From Bombus terrestris (lineage: Eukaryota > Arthropoda > Insecta > Hymenoptera > Apidae): a stretch of DNA of 64,000 nucleotides. A program made the translations under genes and the position numbers. The notes beneath the pieces are model-generated. The model saw nothing but the letters and a program-made list of their open reading frames with translations, was not told where the DNA came from and searched no databases. The first letter of the stretch is position 1, and each line of letters starts with the position of its first letter. This document shows positions 11,464-24,913 of the stretch, piece after piece. The stretch spans positions 3,348,001 through 3,412,000 of the forward strand of contig NW_025963552.1 in the NCBI RefSeq assembly GCF_910591885.1, in the 5' to 3' direction.

Positions 11464-13252
11464 TTTCGACATACTACAGTGCAATGTGATGTCCGAAGTG
11501 GCTGACAAAATTAGGTACTAACACGATATATATGCATATTGCAAGGTATATGTATACCTTGCAAATTGTGATCGTTGCTCGCTCGCTCCGCTCGCTCGTA
11601 AAAATTTAGTCCAACCTCACATCCGATCCGACACGTTCGCAAATTCGAAATAAGTCGCCTTCATATCGAATGACTAACGCAAGAGGGATTGGTTTTAGGT
11701 TAGGCTATAGTTTTCGAGCGAGCGCAGCGAGCGAGAGACGCGTGAATGTGTATCACAATCTAACGGTTTGGCACATACGGACATTGAAACATTCGCACCA
11801 GCCAGAGGAGCCGGAAGTATTTATCCTATTGCCTGCTGACAAATGTTTACAGTTTGTGAATAGTTTCACATAAATAGTACTATTTCCACATACTACAGTC
11901 CAATGTGATGTCCGAAGTGGCTAACAAAATTAGGTACTAACACGATATATATGCATATTGCAAGGTATATGTATACCTTGCAAATTGTGATAGTTGCTCG
12001 CTCGCTCCGCTCGCTCGTAAAAATTTAGTCCAACCTCACATCCGATCCGACACGTTCGCAAATTCGAAATAAGTCGCCTTCATATCGAATGACTAACGCA
12101 AGAGGGATTGGTTTTAGGTTAGGCTATAGTTTTCGAGCGAGCGCAGCGAGCGAGAGACGCGTGAAGGTGTATCACAATCTAACGGTTTGGCACATACGGA
12201 CATTGAAACATTCGCACCAGCCAGAGGAGCCGGAAGTATTTATCCTATTGCCTGCTGACAAATGTTTACAGTTTGTGAATAGTTTCACATAAATAGTACT
12301 ATTTCCACATACTACAGGGCAATGTGATGTCCGAAGTGGCTGACGAAATTAGGTACTAACACGATATATATGCATATTGCAAGGTATATGTATACCTTGC
12401 ATATTGTGATCGATGCTCGCTCGCTCCGCTCGCTCGTAAAAATTTAGTCCAACCTCACATCCGATCCGACACGTTCGCAAATTCGAAATAAGTCGCCACC
12501 ATATCGAATAATGAACGCAAGATGGATTGGTTTTAGGTTACGCTATAGTTTTCGAGCGAGCGCAGCGAGCGAGAGACGCGTAAAGGTGTGTCACAATCCA
12601 ACGGTTTGGCACATACTGACATTGAAACATTCGCACCAGCCCGAGGAGCCGGAAGTCTTTATCCTATTGCCTGCTGACAAATGTTTACAGTTTGTGAATA
12701 GTTTCACATTAATAGTACTATTTCCACATACTAGAGTGCAATGTGATGTGCGAAGTGGCTGACAAAATTATGTACTAACACGATATATATGCATATTGCA
12801 AGTTATATGTATAGCTTGCAAATTGTGATCGTTGCTCGCTCGCTCCGCTCGCTCGTAAAAATTTAGTCCAACCTCACATCCGATCCGACACGTTCGCAAA
12901 TTCGAAATAAGTCGCCTTCATATCGAATGACTAACGCAAGAGGGATTGGTTTTAGGTTAGGCTATAGTTTTCGAGCGAGCGCAGCGAGCGAGAGACGCGT
13001 GAAGGTGTATCACAATCCAACGGTTTGGCACATACGGACATTGAAACATTCGCACCAGCCCGAGGAGCCGGAAGTCTTTATCCTATTGCCTGCTGACAAA
13101 TGTTTACAGTTTGTGAATAGTTTCACATAAATAGTACTATTTCCACATACTAGAGTGCAATGTGATGTGCGAAGTGGCTGACAAAATTAGGTACTAACAC
13201 GATATATATGCATATTGCAAGTTATATGTATAGCTTGCAAATTGTGATCGTT
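11464..13252 (+). repeat. Linker monomers between the two 12-mer copies
   Basis: Anchors: 11676, 12095, 12514, 12933, all spaced 419 bp. They are mostly T-type, with one N copy at 12514. The paired-change stem haplotype (CTAGAGTGC, TGATGTGCG, AAGTTATATG) first appears here at about 12,731-12,815. The same copy has private changes CACATTAATAG near 12709 and ATTATGTACT near 12768. Since 11,676-13,252 has no counterpart in the 8.2-11.5 kb segment, it is either original sequence between the copies or was added later. Confidence 0.8.
12796..12821. repeat. Paired-change stem variant (first occurrence)
   Basis: The palindrome here reads TTGCAAGTTATA, TG, TATAGCTTGCAA. Relative to the common stem, G became T on the left arm and its partner C became G on the right arm, replacing a G:C pair with a T:G wobble. 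The two changes are always found together and are linked to TGATGTGCGAAG (instead of TGATGTCCGAAG), often with CTAGAGTGC or CTAGGGTGC. I see no copy with this variant to the left; about thirty copies carry it to the right. Rare derivatives are TATAGAATGC near 19105 and TATAGCTTAC near 26245 and 39675. Confidence 0.85.
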
Positions 13253-16200
13253 GCTCGCTCGCTCCGCTCGCTCGTAAAAATTTAGTCCAACCTCACATCC
13301 GATCCGACACGTTCGCAAATTCGAAATAAGTCGCCTTCATATCGAATGACTAACGCAAGAGGGATTGGTTTTAGGTTAGGCTATAGTTTTCGAGCGAGCG
13401 CAGCGAGCGAGAGACGCGTGAAGGTGTATCACAATCTAACGGTTTGGCACATACGGACATTGAAACATTCGCACCAGCCAGAGGAGCCGGAAGTATTTAT
13501 CCTATTGCCTGCTGACAAATGTTTACAGTTTGTGAATAGTTTCACATAAATAGTACTATTTCCACATACTACAGTCCAATGTGATGTCCGAAGTGGCTAA
13601 CAAAATTAGGTACTAACACGATATATATGCATATTGCAAGGTATATGTATACCTTGCAAATTGTGATCGTTGCTCGCTCGCTCCGCTCGCTCGTAAAAAT
13701 TTAGTCCAACCTCACATCCGATCCGACACGTTCGCAAATTCGAAATAAATCGCCACCATATCGAATAATGAACGCAAGATGGATTGGTTTTAGGTTACGC
13801 TATAGTTTTCGAGCGAGCGCAGCGAACGAGAGACGCGTAAAGGTGTGTCACAATCCAACGGTTTGGCACATACGGACATTGAAACATTCGCACCAGCCCG
13901 AGGAGCCGGAAGTCTTTATCCTATTGCCTGCTGACAAATGTTTACAGTTTGTGAATAGTTTCACATAAATAGTACTATTTCCACATACTACAGTCCAATG
14001 TGATGTCCGAAGTGGCTGACAAAATTAGGTACTAACACGAAATATATGCAAGGCAATATAAGGTATATGTATACCTTGCTAATTGTGATCGTTGCTCGCT
14101 CGCTCCGCTCGCTCGTAAAAATTTAGTCCAACCTCACATACGATCCGACACGTTCGCAAATTCGAAATAAGTCGCCACCATATCGAATAATGAACGCAAG
14201 ATGGATTGGTTTTAGGTTACGCTATAGTTTTCGAGCGAGCGCAGCGAACGAGAGACGCGTAAAGGTGTGTCACAATCCAACGGTTTGGCACATACGGACA
14301 TTGAAACATTCGCACCAGCCCGAGGAGCCGGAAGTCTTTATCCTATTGCCTGCTGACAAATGTTTACAGTTTGTGAATAGTTTCACATAAATAGTACTAT
14401 TTCCACATACTACAGTCCAATGTGATGTCCGAAGTGGCTGACAAAATTAGGTACTAACACGAAATATATGCAAGGCAATATAAGGTATATGTATACCTTG
14501 CAAATTGTGATCGTTGCTCGCTCGCTCCGCTCGCTCGTAAAAATTTAGTCCAACCTCACATCCGATCCGACACGTTCGCAAATTCGAAATAAGTCGCCAC
14601 CATATCGAATAATGAACGCAAGACGGATTGGTTTTAGGTTAGGCTACAGCTTTCGAGCGAGCGCAGCGAGCGAGAGACGCGTAAAGGTGTGTCACAATCC
14701 AACGGTTTGGCACATACTGACATTGAAACATTCGCACCAGCCCGAGGATCCGGATGTCTTTATCATATTGCCTGCTGACAAATGTTTACAGTTTGTGAAT
14801 AGTTTCACATAAATAGTACTATTTCCACATACTACAGGGCAATGTGATGTCCGAAGTGGCTGACGAAATTAGGTACTAACACGATATATATGCATATTGC
14901 AAGGTATATGTATACCTTGCATATTGTGATCGATGCTCGCTCGCACCGCTCGCTCGTAAAAATTTAGTCCAACCTCACATCCGATCCGACACGTTCGCAA
15001 ATTCGAAATAAGTCGCCACCATATCGAATAATGAACGCAAGATGGATTGGTTTTAGGTTACGCTATAGTTTTCGAGCGAGCGCAGCGAGCGAGAGACGCG
15101 TAAAGGTGTGTCACAATCCAACGGTTTGGCACATACTGACATTGAAACATTCGCACCAGCCCGAGGAGCCGGAAGTATTTATCCTATAGCCTGCTGACAA
15201 ATGTTTACAGTTTGTGAATAGTTTCACATAAATAGTACTATTTCGACATACTACAGTGCAATGTGATGTCCGAAGTGGCTGACAAAATTAGGTACTAACA
15301 CGATATATATGCATATTGCAAGGTATATGTATACCTTGCAAATTGTGATCGTTGCTCGCTCGCTCCGCTCGCTCGTAAAGATTTAGTCCAACCTCACATC
15401 CGATCCGACACGTTCGCAAATTCGAAATAAGTCGCCTTCATATCGAATGACTAACGCAAGAGGGATTGGTTTTAGGTTAGGCTATAGTTTTCGAGCGAGC
15501 GCAGCGAGCGAGAGACGCTTGAAGGTGTATCACAATCTAACGGTTTGGCACATACGGACATTGAAACATTCGCACCAGCCAGAGGAGCCGGAAGTATTTA
15601 TCCTATTGCCTGCTGACAAATGTTTACAGTTTGTGAATAGTTTCACATAAATAGTACTATTTCCACATACTACAGTCCAATGTGATGTCCGAAGTGGCTA
15701 ACAAAATTAGGTACTAACACGATATATATGCATATTGCAAGGTATATGTATACCTTGCAAATTGTGATCGTTGCTCGCTCGCTCCGCTCGCTCGTAATAA
15801 TTTAGTCCAACCTCACATCCGATCCGACACGTTCGCAAATTCGAAATAAGTCGCCACCATATCGAATAATGAACGCAAGATGGATTGGTTTTAGGTTACG
15901 CTATAGTTTTCGAGCGAGCGCAGCGAGCGAGCGACGCGTAAAGGTGTGTCACAGTCCAACGGTTTGGCACATACTGACATTGAAACATTCGCACCAGCCC
16001 GAGGAGCCGGAAGTCTTTATCCTATTGCCTGCTGACAAATGTTTACAGTTTGTGAATTGTTTCACATAAATAGTACTATTTCCACATACTACAGTCCAAT
16101 GTGATGTCCGAAGTGGCTGACAAAATTAGGTACTAACACGAAATATATGCAAGGCAATATAAGGTATATGTATACCTTGCAAATTGTGATCGTTGCTCGC

Positions 16201-16500
16201 TCGCTCCGCTCGCTCGTAAAAATTTAGTCCAACCTCACAGCCGATCCGACACGTTCGCAAATTCGAAATAAGTCGCCTTCATATCGAATGACTAACGCAA
16301 GAGGGATTGGTTTTAGGTTAGGCTATAGTTTTCGAGCGAGCGCAGCGAGCGAGAGACGCGTGAAGGTGTATCACAATCTAACGGTTTGGCACATACGGAC
16401 ATTGAAACATTCGCACCAGCCAGAGGAGCCGGAAGTATTTATCCTATTGCCTGCTGACAAATGTTTACAGTTTGTGAATAGTTTCACATAAATAGTACTA
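13253..16500 (+). repeat. 12-mer higher-order repeat, right copy
   Basis: This is the second copy of 8,216-11,463 at +5,037 bp. Anchors: 13352, 13771, 14193, 14615, 15034, 15453, 15872, 16294. The offset equals 12 monomers (nine of 419 and three of 422). Private differences are CGAAATAAATCGCC near 13742 and GACGCTTGAAGG near 15516. The match ends just past 16,491, where the left copy has TTTCGACATAC and this copy TTTCCACATAC. Confidence 0.88.
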
Positions 16501-17775
16501 TTTCCACATACTACAGTCCAATGTGATGTCCGAAGTGGTTAACAAAATTAGGTACTAACACGATATATATGCATATTGCAAGGTATATGTATACCTTGCA
16601 AATTGTGATCGTTGCTCGCTCGCTCCGCTCGCTCGTAAAAATTTAGTCCAACCTCACATCCGATCCGACACGTTCGCAAATTCGAAATAAGTCGCCACCA
16701 TATCGAATAATGAACGCAAGATGGATTGGTTTTAGGTTACGGTATAGTTTTCGAGCGAGCGCAGCGAACGAGAGACGCGTAAAGGTGTGTCACAATCCAA
16801 CGGTTTGGCACATACGGACATTGAAACATTCGCACCAGCCCGAGGAGCCGGAAGTCTTTATCCTATTGCCTGCTGACAAATGTTTACAGTTTGTGAATAG
16901 TTTCACATAAATAGTACTATTTCCACATACTAGAGTGCAATGTGATGTGCGAAGTGGCTGACAAAATTAGGTACTAACACGATATATATGCATATTGCAA
17001 GTTATATGTATAGCTTGCAAATTGTGATCGTTGCTCGCTCGCTCCGCTCGCTCGTAAAAATTTAGTCCAACCTCACATCCGATCCGACACGTTCGCAAAT
17101 TCGAAATAAGTCGCCTTCATATCGAATGACTAACGCAAGAGGGATTGGTTTTAGGTTAGGCTATAGTTTTCGAGCGAGCGCAGCGAGCGAGAGACGCGTG
17201 AAGGTGTATCACAATCTAACGGTTTGGCACATACGGACATTGAAACATTCGCACCAGCCAGAGGAGCCGGAAGTATTTATCCTATTGCCTGCTGACAAAT
17301 GTTTACAGTTTGTGAATAGTTTCACATAAATAGTACTATTTCCACATACTACAGTCCAATGTGATGTCCGAAGTGGCTAACAAAATTAGGTACTAACACG
17401 ATATATATGCATATTGCAAGGTATATGTATACCTTGCAAATTGTGATCGTTGCTCGCTCGCTCCGCTCGCTCGTAAAAATTTAGTCCAACCTCACATCCG
17501 ATCCGACACGTTCGCAAATTCGAAATAAGTCGCCACCATATCGAATAATGAACGCAAGATGGATTGGTTTTAGGTTACGCTATAGTTTTCGAGCGAGCGC
17601 AGCGAGCGAGAGACGCGTAAAGGTGTGTCACAATCCAACGGTTTGGCACATACGGACATTGAAACATTCGCACCAGCCCGAGGAGCCGGAAGTCTTTATC
17701 CTATTGCCTGCTGACAAATGTTTACAGTTTGTGAATAGTTTCACATAAATAGTACTATTTCCACATACTAGAGTC
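16501..17775 (+). repeat. Linker monomers before the 17-mer units
   Basis: Anchors: 16713 (N), 17132 (T) and 17551 (N), spaced 419 bp. T and N alternate. The intervals after the N copies carry the paired-change stem haplotype (near 16,930-17,010 and 17,770-17,850). The sequence after 17551 has CTAGAGTCC, a mixed form between CTAGAGTGC and CTACAGTCC. A private TTACGGTATAG (for TTACGCTATAG) lies near 16737. Confidence 0.8.
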
Positions 17776-20067
17776 CAATGTGATGTGCGAAGTGGCTGAC
17801 AAAATTAGGTACTAACACGATATATATGCATATTGCAAGTTATATGTATAGCTTGCAAATTGTGATCGTTGCTCGCTCGCTCCGCTCGCTCGTAAAAATT
17901 TAGTCCAACCTCACATCCGATCCGACACGTTCGCAAATTCGAAATAAGTCGCCTTCATATCGAATGACTAACGCAAGAGGGATTGGTTTTAGGTTAGGCT
18001 ATAGTTTTCGAGCGAGCACAGCGAGCGAGAGACGCGTGAAGGTGTATCACAATCAAACGGTCTGGCACATACGGACATTGAAACATTCGCACCAGCCAGA
18101 GGAGCCGGAAGTATTTATCCTATTGCCTGCTGACAAATGTTTACAGTTTGTGAATAGTTTCACATAAATAGTACTATTTCCACATACTACAGGGCAATGT
18201 GATGTCCGAAGTGGCTGACGAAATTAGGTACTAACACGATATATATGCATATTGCAAGGTATATGTATACCTTGCATATTGTGATCGATGCTCGCTCGCT
18301 CCGCTCGCTCGTAAAAATTTAGTCCAACCTCACATCCGATCCGACACGTTCGCAAATTCGAAATAAGTCGCCACCATATCGAATAATGAACGCAAGATGG
18401 ATTGGTTTTAGGTTACGCTATAGTTTTCGAGCGAGCGCAGCGAGCGAGAGACGCGTGAAGGTGTATCACAATCTAACGGTTTGGCACATACGGACATTGA
18501 AACATTCGCACCAGCCAGAGGAGCCGGAAGTATTTATCCTATTGCCTGCTGACAAATGTTTACAGTTTGTGAATAGTTTCACATAAATAGTACTATTTCC
18601 ACATACTACAGTCCAATGTGATGTCCGAAGTGGCTAACAAAATTAGGTACTAACACGATATATATGCATATTGCAAGGTATATGTATACCTTGCAAATTG
18701 TGATCGTTGCTCGCTCGCTCCGCTCGCTCGTAAAAATTTAGTCCAACCTCACATCCGATCCGACACGTTCGCAAATTCGAAATAAGTCGCCACCATATCG
18801 AATAATGAACGCAAGATGGATTGGTTTTAGGTTACGCTATAGTTTTCGAGCGAGCGCAGCGAACGAGAGACGCGTAAAGGTGTGTCACAATCCAACGGTT
18901 TGGCACATACGGACATTGAAACATTCGCACCAGCCCGAGGAGCCGGAAGTCTTTATCCTATTGCCTGCTGACAAATGTTTACAGTTTGTGAATAGTTTCA
19001 CATAAATAGTACTATTTCCACATACTAGAGTGCAATGTGATGTGCGAAGTGGCTGACAAAATTAGGTACTAACACGATATATATGCATATTGCAAGTTAT
19101 ATGTATAGAATGCAAATTGTGATCGTTGCTCGCTCGCTCCGCTCGCTCGTAAAAATTTAGTCCAACCTCACATCCGATCCGACACGTTCGCAAATTCGAA
19201 ATAAGTCGCCTTCATATCGAATGACTAACGCAAGAGGGATTGGTTTTAGGTTAGGCTATAGTTTTCGAGCGAGCGCAGCGAGCGAGAGACGCGTGAAGGT
19301 GTATCACAATCTAACGGTTTGGCACATACGGACATTGAAACATTCGCACCAGCCAGAGGAGCCGGAAGTATTTATCCTATTGCTTGCTGACAAATGTTTA
19401 CAGTTTGTGAATAGTTTCACATAAATAGTACTATTTCCACATACTACAGGGCAATGTGATGTCCGAAGTGGCTCACGAAATTAGGTACTAACACGATATA
19501 TATGCATTTTGCAAGGTATATGTATACCTTGCATATTGTGATCGATGCTCGCTCGCTCCGCTCGCTCGTAAAAATTGAGTCCAACCTCACATCCGATCCG
19601 ACACGTTCGCCAATTCGAAATAAGTCGCCACCATATCGAATAATGAACGCAAGATGGATTGGTTTTAGGTTACGCTATAGTTTTCGAGCGAGCGCAGCGA
19701 GCGAGAGACGCGTAAAGGTGTGTCACAATCCAACGGTTTGGCACATACTGACATTGAAACATTCGCACCAGCCCGAGGAGTCGGAAGTCTTTATCCTATA
19801 GCCTGCTGACAAATGTTTACAGTTTGTGAATAGTTTCACATAAATAGTACTATTTCGGCATACTACAGTGCAATGTGATGTCCGAAGTGGCTGACAAAAT
19901 TAGGTACTAACACGAAATATATGCAAGGCAATATAAGGTATATGTATACCTTGCAAATTGTGATCGTTGCTCGCTCGCTCCGCTCGCTCGTAAAAATTTA
20001 GTCCAACCTCACATACGATCCGACACGTTCGCAAATTCGAAATAAGTTGCCTTCATATCGAATGACT

Positions 20068-20486
20068 AACGCAAGATGGATTGGGTTTAGGTTAGGCTAC
20101 AGCTTTCGAGCGAGCGCATCGAGCGAGAGACGCGTAAAGGTGTGTCACAATCCAACGGTTTGGCACATACTGACATTGAAACATTCGCACCAGCCCGAGG
20201 AGCCGGATGTCTTTATCATATTGCCTGCTGACAAATGTTTACAGTTTGTGAATAGTTTCACATAAATAGTACTATTTCCACATACTATAGGGCAATGTGA
20301 TGTCCGAAGTGGCTGACGAAATTAGGTACTAACACGATATATATGCATATTGCAAGGTATATGTATACCTTGCATATTGTGATCGATGCTCGCTCGCTCC
20401 GCTCGCTCGTAAAAATTTAGTCCAACCTCACATCCGATCCGACACGTTCGCAAATTCGAAATAAGACGCCTTCATATCGAATGACT
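20068..20486 (+). repeat. Reference monomer, P-type (419 bp)
   Basis: This is a representative of the P class. Diagnostic sites are AAGTTGCCTTCATATCG before the anchor, GATGGATTGGGTTTAGG after it, GGCTACAGCTTTCGAGCG, a GC arm changed to GCGCATCGAGCGAG, and CGGATGTCTTTATCATATTG. The GCAGCGAG to GCATCGAG change weakens the pairing of this arm with its inverted partner. Pure P copies are seen at anchors 3697 (with TATCCTATT), 20068, 23426, 24267, 27206, 30564, 31405, 32665, 33084, 33922, 36020, 38956, 41473, 49444, 51123 and 60775. Confidence 0.88.
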
Positions 20487-23281
20487 AACGCAAGAGGGAT
20501 TGGTTTTAGGTTAGGCTATAGTTTTCGAGCGAGCGCAGCGAGCGAGAGACGCGTGAAGGTGTATCACAATCTAACGGTTTGGCACATACGGACATTGAAA
20601 CATTCGCACCAGCCAGAGGAGCCGGAAGTATTTATCCTATTGCCTGCTGACAAATGTTTACAGTTTGTGAATAGTTTCACATAAATAGTACTATTTCCAC
20701 ATACTACAGTCCAATGTGATGTCCGAAGTGGCTAACAAAATTAGGTACTAACACGATATATATGCATATTGCAAGGTATATGTATACCTTGCAAATTGTG
20801 ATCGTTGCTCGCTCGCTCCGCTCGCTCGTAAAAATTTAGTCCAACCTCACATCCGATCCGACACGTTCGCAAATTCGAAATAAGTCGCCACCATATCGAA
20901 TAATGAACGCAAGATGAATTGGTTTTAGGTTACGCTATAGTTTTCGAGCGAGCGCAGCGAACGAGAGACGCGTAAAGGTGTGTCACAATCCAACGGTTTG
21001 GCACATACTGACATTGAAAGATTCGCACCAGCCCGAGGAGCCGGAAGTCTTTATCCTATTGCCTGCTGACAAATGTTTACAGTTTGTGAATAGTTTCACA
21101 TAAATAGTACTATTTCCACACAATACAGTCCAATCTGATGTCTGAAGTGGCTGACAAAATTAGGTACTAACACGAAATATATGCAAGGCAATATAAGGTA
21201 TATGTATACCTTGCAAATTGTGATCGTAGCTCGCTCGCTCCGCTCGCTCGTAAAAATTTAGTCCAACCTCACATCCGATCCGACACGTTCGCAAATTCGA
21301 TATAAGTCGCCACCATATCGAATAATGAGCGTAAGATGGATTGGTTTTAGGTTACGCTATAGTTTTCGAGCGAGCGCAGCGAACGAGAGACGCGTAAAGG
21401 TGTGTCACAATCCAACGGTTTGGCACATACGGACATTGAAACATTCGCACCAGCCCGAGGAGCCGGAAGTCTTTATCCTATTGCCTGCTGACAAATGTTT
21501 ACAGTTTGTGAATAGTTTCACATAAATAGTACTATTTCCACATACTAGGGTGCAATGTGATGTGCGAAGTGGCTGACAAAATTAGGTACTAACACGATAT
21601 ATATGCATATTGCAAGTTATATGTATAGCTTGCAAATTGTGATCGTTGCTCGCTCGCTCCGCTCGCTCGTAAAAATTTAGTCCAACCTCACATCCGATCC
21701 GACACGTTCGCAAATTCGAAATAAGTCGCCACCATATCGAATAATGAACGCAAGATGGATTGGTTTTAGGTTACGCTATAGTTTTCGAGCGAGCGCAGCG
21801 AGCGAGAGACGCGTGAAGGTGTATCACAATCTAACGGTTTGGCACATACGGACATTGAAACATTCGCACCAGCCAGAGGAGCCGGAAGTATTTATCCTCT
21901 TGCCTGCTGACAAATGTTTACAGTTTGTGAATAGTTTCACATAAATAGTACTATTTCCACATACTACAGTCCAATGTGATGTCCGAAGTGGCTAACAAAA
22001 TTAGGTACTAACACGATATATATGCATATTGCAAGGTATATGTATACCTTGCAAATTGTGATCGTTGCTCGCTCGCTCCGCTCGCTCGTAAAAATTTAGT
22101 CCAACCTCACATCCGATCCGACACGTTCGCAAATTCGAAATAAGTCGCCACCATATCGAATAATGAACGCAAGATGGATTGGTTTTAGGTTACGCTATAG
22201 TTTTCGAGCGAGCGCAGCGAACGAGAGACGCGTAAAGGTGTGTCACAATCCAACGGTTTGGCACATACGGACATTGAAACATTCGCACCAGCCCGAGGAG
22301 CCGGAAGTCTTTATCCTATTGCCTGCTGACAAATGTTTACAGTTTGTGAATAGTTTCACATAAATAGTACTATTTCCACATACTACAGTCCAATGTGATG
22401 TCCGAAGTGGCTGACAAAATTAGGTACTAACACGAAATATATGCAAGGCAATATAAGGTATATGTATACCTTGCAAATTGTTATCGTTGCTCGCTCGCTC
22501 CGCTCGCTCGTAAAAATTTAGTCCAACCTCACATACGATCCGACACGTTCGCAAATTCGAAATAAGTTGCCTTCATATCGAATGACTAACGCAAGATGGA
22601 TTGGGTTTAGGTTAGGCTACAGCTTTCGAGCGAGCGCATCGAGCGAGAGACGCGTAAAGGTGTATCACAATCTAACGGTTTGGCACATACGGACATTGAA
22701 ACATTCGCACCAGCCCGAGGAGCCGGAAGTCTTTATCCTATTGCCTGCTGACAAATGTTTACAGTTTGTGAATAGTTTCACATAAATAGTACTATTTCCA
22801 CATACTACAGTGCAATGTGATGTGCGAAGTGGCTGACAAAATTAGGTACTAACACGATATATATGCATATTGCAAGTTATATGTATAGCTTGCAAATTGT
22901 GATCGTTGCTCGCTCGCTCCGCTCGCTCGTAAAAATTTAGTCCAACCTCACATACGATCCGACACGTTCGCAAATTCGAAATAAGTCGCCTTCATATCGA
23001 ATGACTAACGCAAGAGGGATTGGTTTTAGGTTAGGCTATAGTTTTCGAGCGATCGCAGCGAGCGAGAGACGCGTGAAGGTGTATCACAATCTAACGGTTT
23101 GGCACATACGGACATTGAAACATTCGCACCAGCCAGAGGAGCCGGAAGTATTTATCCTATTGCTTGCTGACAAATGTTTACAGTTTGTGAATAGTTTCAC
23201 ATAAATAGTACTATTTCCACATACTACAGGGCAATGTGATGTCCGAAGTGGCTCACGAAATTAGGTACTAACACGATATAT

Positions 23282-23623
23282 ATGCATATTGCAAGGTATA
23301 TGTATACCTTGCATATTGTGATCGATGCTCGCTCGCTCCGCTCGCTCGTAAAAATTGAGTCCAACCTCACATACGATCCGACACGTTCGCAAATTCGAAA
23401 TAAGTCGCCTTCATATCGAATGACTAACGCAAGATGGATTGGGTTTAGGTTAGGCTACAGCTTTCGAGCGAGCGCATCGAGCGAGAGACGCGTAAAGGTG
23501 TGTCACAATCCAACGGTTTGGTACATACTGACATTGAAACATTCGCACCAGCCCGAGGAGCCGGATGTCTTTATCATATTGCCTGCTGACAAATGTTTAC
23601 AGTTTGTGAATAGTTTCACATAA
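23282..23623 (+). other. 113-codon extended open frame across both inverted-repeat arms, judged non-coding
   Basis: This is the longest open frame in the window (113 codons). The same length recurs at 30420-30761, 32521-32862, 47204-47545 and 48042-48383; 99-codon forms occur in 15 more copies. The extension arises from one base: AAATTTAGTCC, which contains an in-frame TAG, became AAATTGAGTCC, so the upstream ATG in ATATGCAT is joined to the usual frame. The translated arms read ARSLRSLV and RASAASERR, typical of translated low-complexity GC repeats. Copies with the change are absent to the left of about 19.5 kb and were spread by higher-order amplification. I see no domain, signal peptide or codon-level constraint. 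Confidence 0.7.
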
Positions 23624-24913
23624 ATAGTACTATTTCCACATACTACAGGGCAATGTGATGTCCGAAGTGGCTCACGAAATTAGGTACTAACACGATATAT
23701 ATGCATATTGCAAGGTATATGTATACCTTGCATATTGTGATCGATGCTCGCTCGCTCCGCTCGCTCGTAAAAATTGAGTCCAACCTCACATCCGATCCGA
23801 CACGTTCGCCAATTCGAAATAAGTCGCCACCATATCGAATAATGAACGCAAGATGGATTGGTTTTAGGTTACGCTATAGTTTTCGAGCGAGCGCAGCGAG
23901 CGAGAGACGCGTAAAGGTGTGTCACAATCCAACGGTTTGGCACACACTGACATTGAAACATTCGCACCAGCCCGAGGAGCCGGAAGTCTTTATCCTATAG
24001 CCTGCTGACAAATGTTTACAGTTTGTGAATAGTTTCACATAAATAGTACTATTTCGACATACTACAGTGCAATGTGATGTCCGAAGTGGCTGACAAAATT
24101 AGGTACTAACACGAAATATATGCAAGGCAATATAAGGTATATGTATACCTTGCAAATTGTGATCGTTGCTCGCTCGCTCCGCTCGCTCGTAAAAATTTAG
24201 TCCAACCTCACATACGATCCGACACGTTCGCAAACTCGAAATAAGTTGCCTTCATATCGAATGACTAACGCAAGATGGATTGGGTTTAGGTTAGGCTACA
24301 GCTTTCGAGCGAGCGCATCGAGCGAGAGACGCGTAAAGGTGTGTCACAATCCAACGGTTTGGCACATACTGACATTGAAACATTCGCACCAGCCCGAGGA
24401 GCCGGATGTCTTTATCATATTGCCTGCTGACAAATGTTTACAGTTTGTGAATAGTTTCACATAAATAGTACTATTTCCACATACTACAGTCCAATGTGAT
24501 GTCCGAAGTGGCTGACAAAATTAGGTACTAACACGAAATATATGCAAGGCAATATAAGGTATATGTATACCTTGCAAATTGTTATCGTTGCTCGCTCGCT
24601 CCGCTCGCTCGTAAAAATTTAGTCCAACCTCACATACGATCCGACACGTTCGCAAATTCGAAATAAGTTGCCTTCATATCGAATGACTAACGCAAGATGG
24701 ATTGGGTTTAGGTTAGGCTACAGCTTTCGAGCGAGCGCATCGAGCGAGAGACGCGTAAAGGTGTATCACAATCTAACGGTTTGGCACATACGGACATTGA
24801 AACATTCGCACCAGCCCGAGGAGCCGGAAGTCTTTATCCTATTGCCTGCTGACAAATGTTTACAGTTTGTGAATAGTTTCACATAAATAGTACTATTTCC
24901 ACATACTACAGTG

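Larger units (their letters stand above)
17776..24913 (+). repeat. 17-mer higher-order repeat, unit A (7,138 bp)
   Basis: Seventeen monomers form one unit, repeated directly by unit B at +7,138 bp. Anchors and types: 17970 T, 18389 N/T, 18808 N, 19227 T, 19646 N, 20068 P, 20487 T, 20906 N, 21328 N, 21747 N/T, 22166 N, 22588 P/T, 23007 T, 23426 P, 23845 N, 24267 P, 24689 P/T. Shared rare markers include CAATCAAACGGTCTGG (about 18052/25190), AAATAAGACGCC (20461/27599), CACACAATACAG (21118/28256), CAATCTGATGTCTG (21131/28269) and TATCCTCTTGCC (21894/29032). New haplotypes appear here for the first time: GCTTGCTGAC, CTCACGAAATT, GCATTTTGC and AAATTGAGTCC. Confidence 0.92.
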
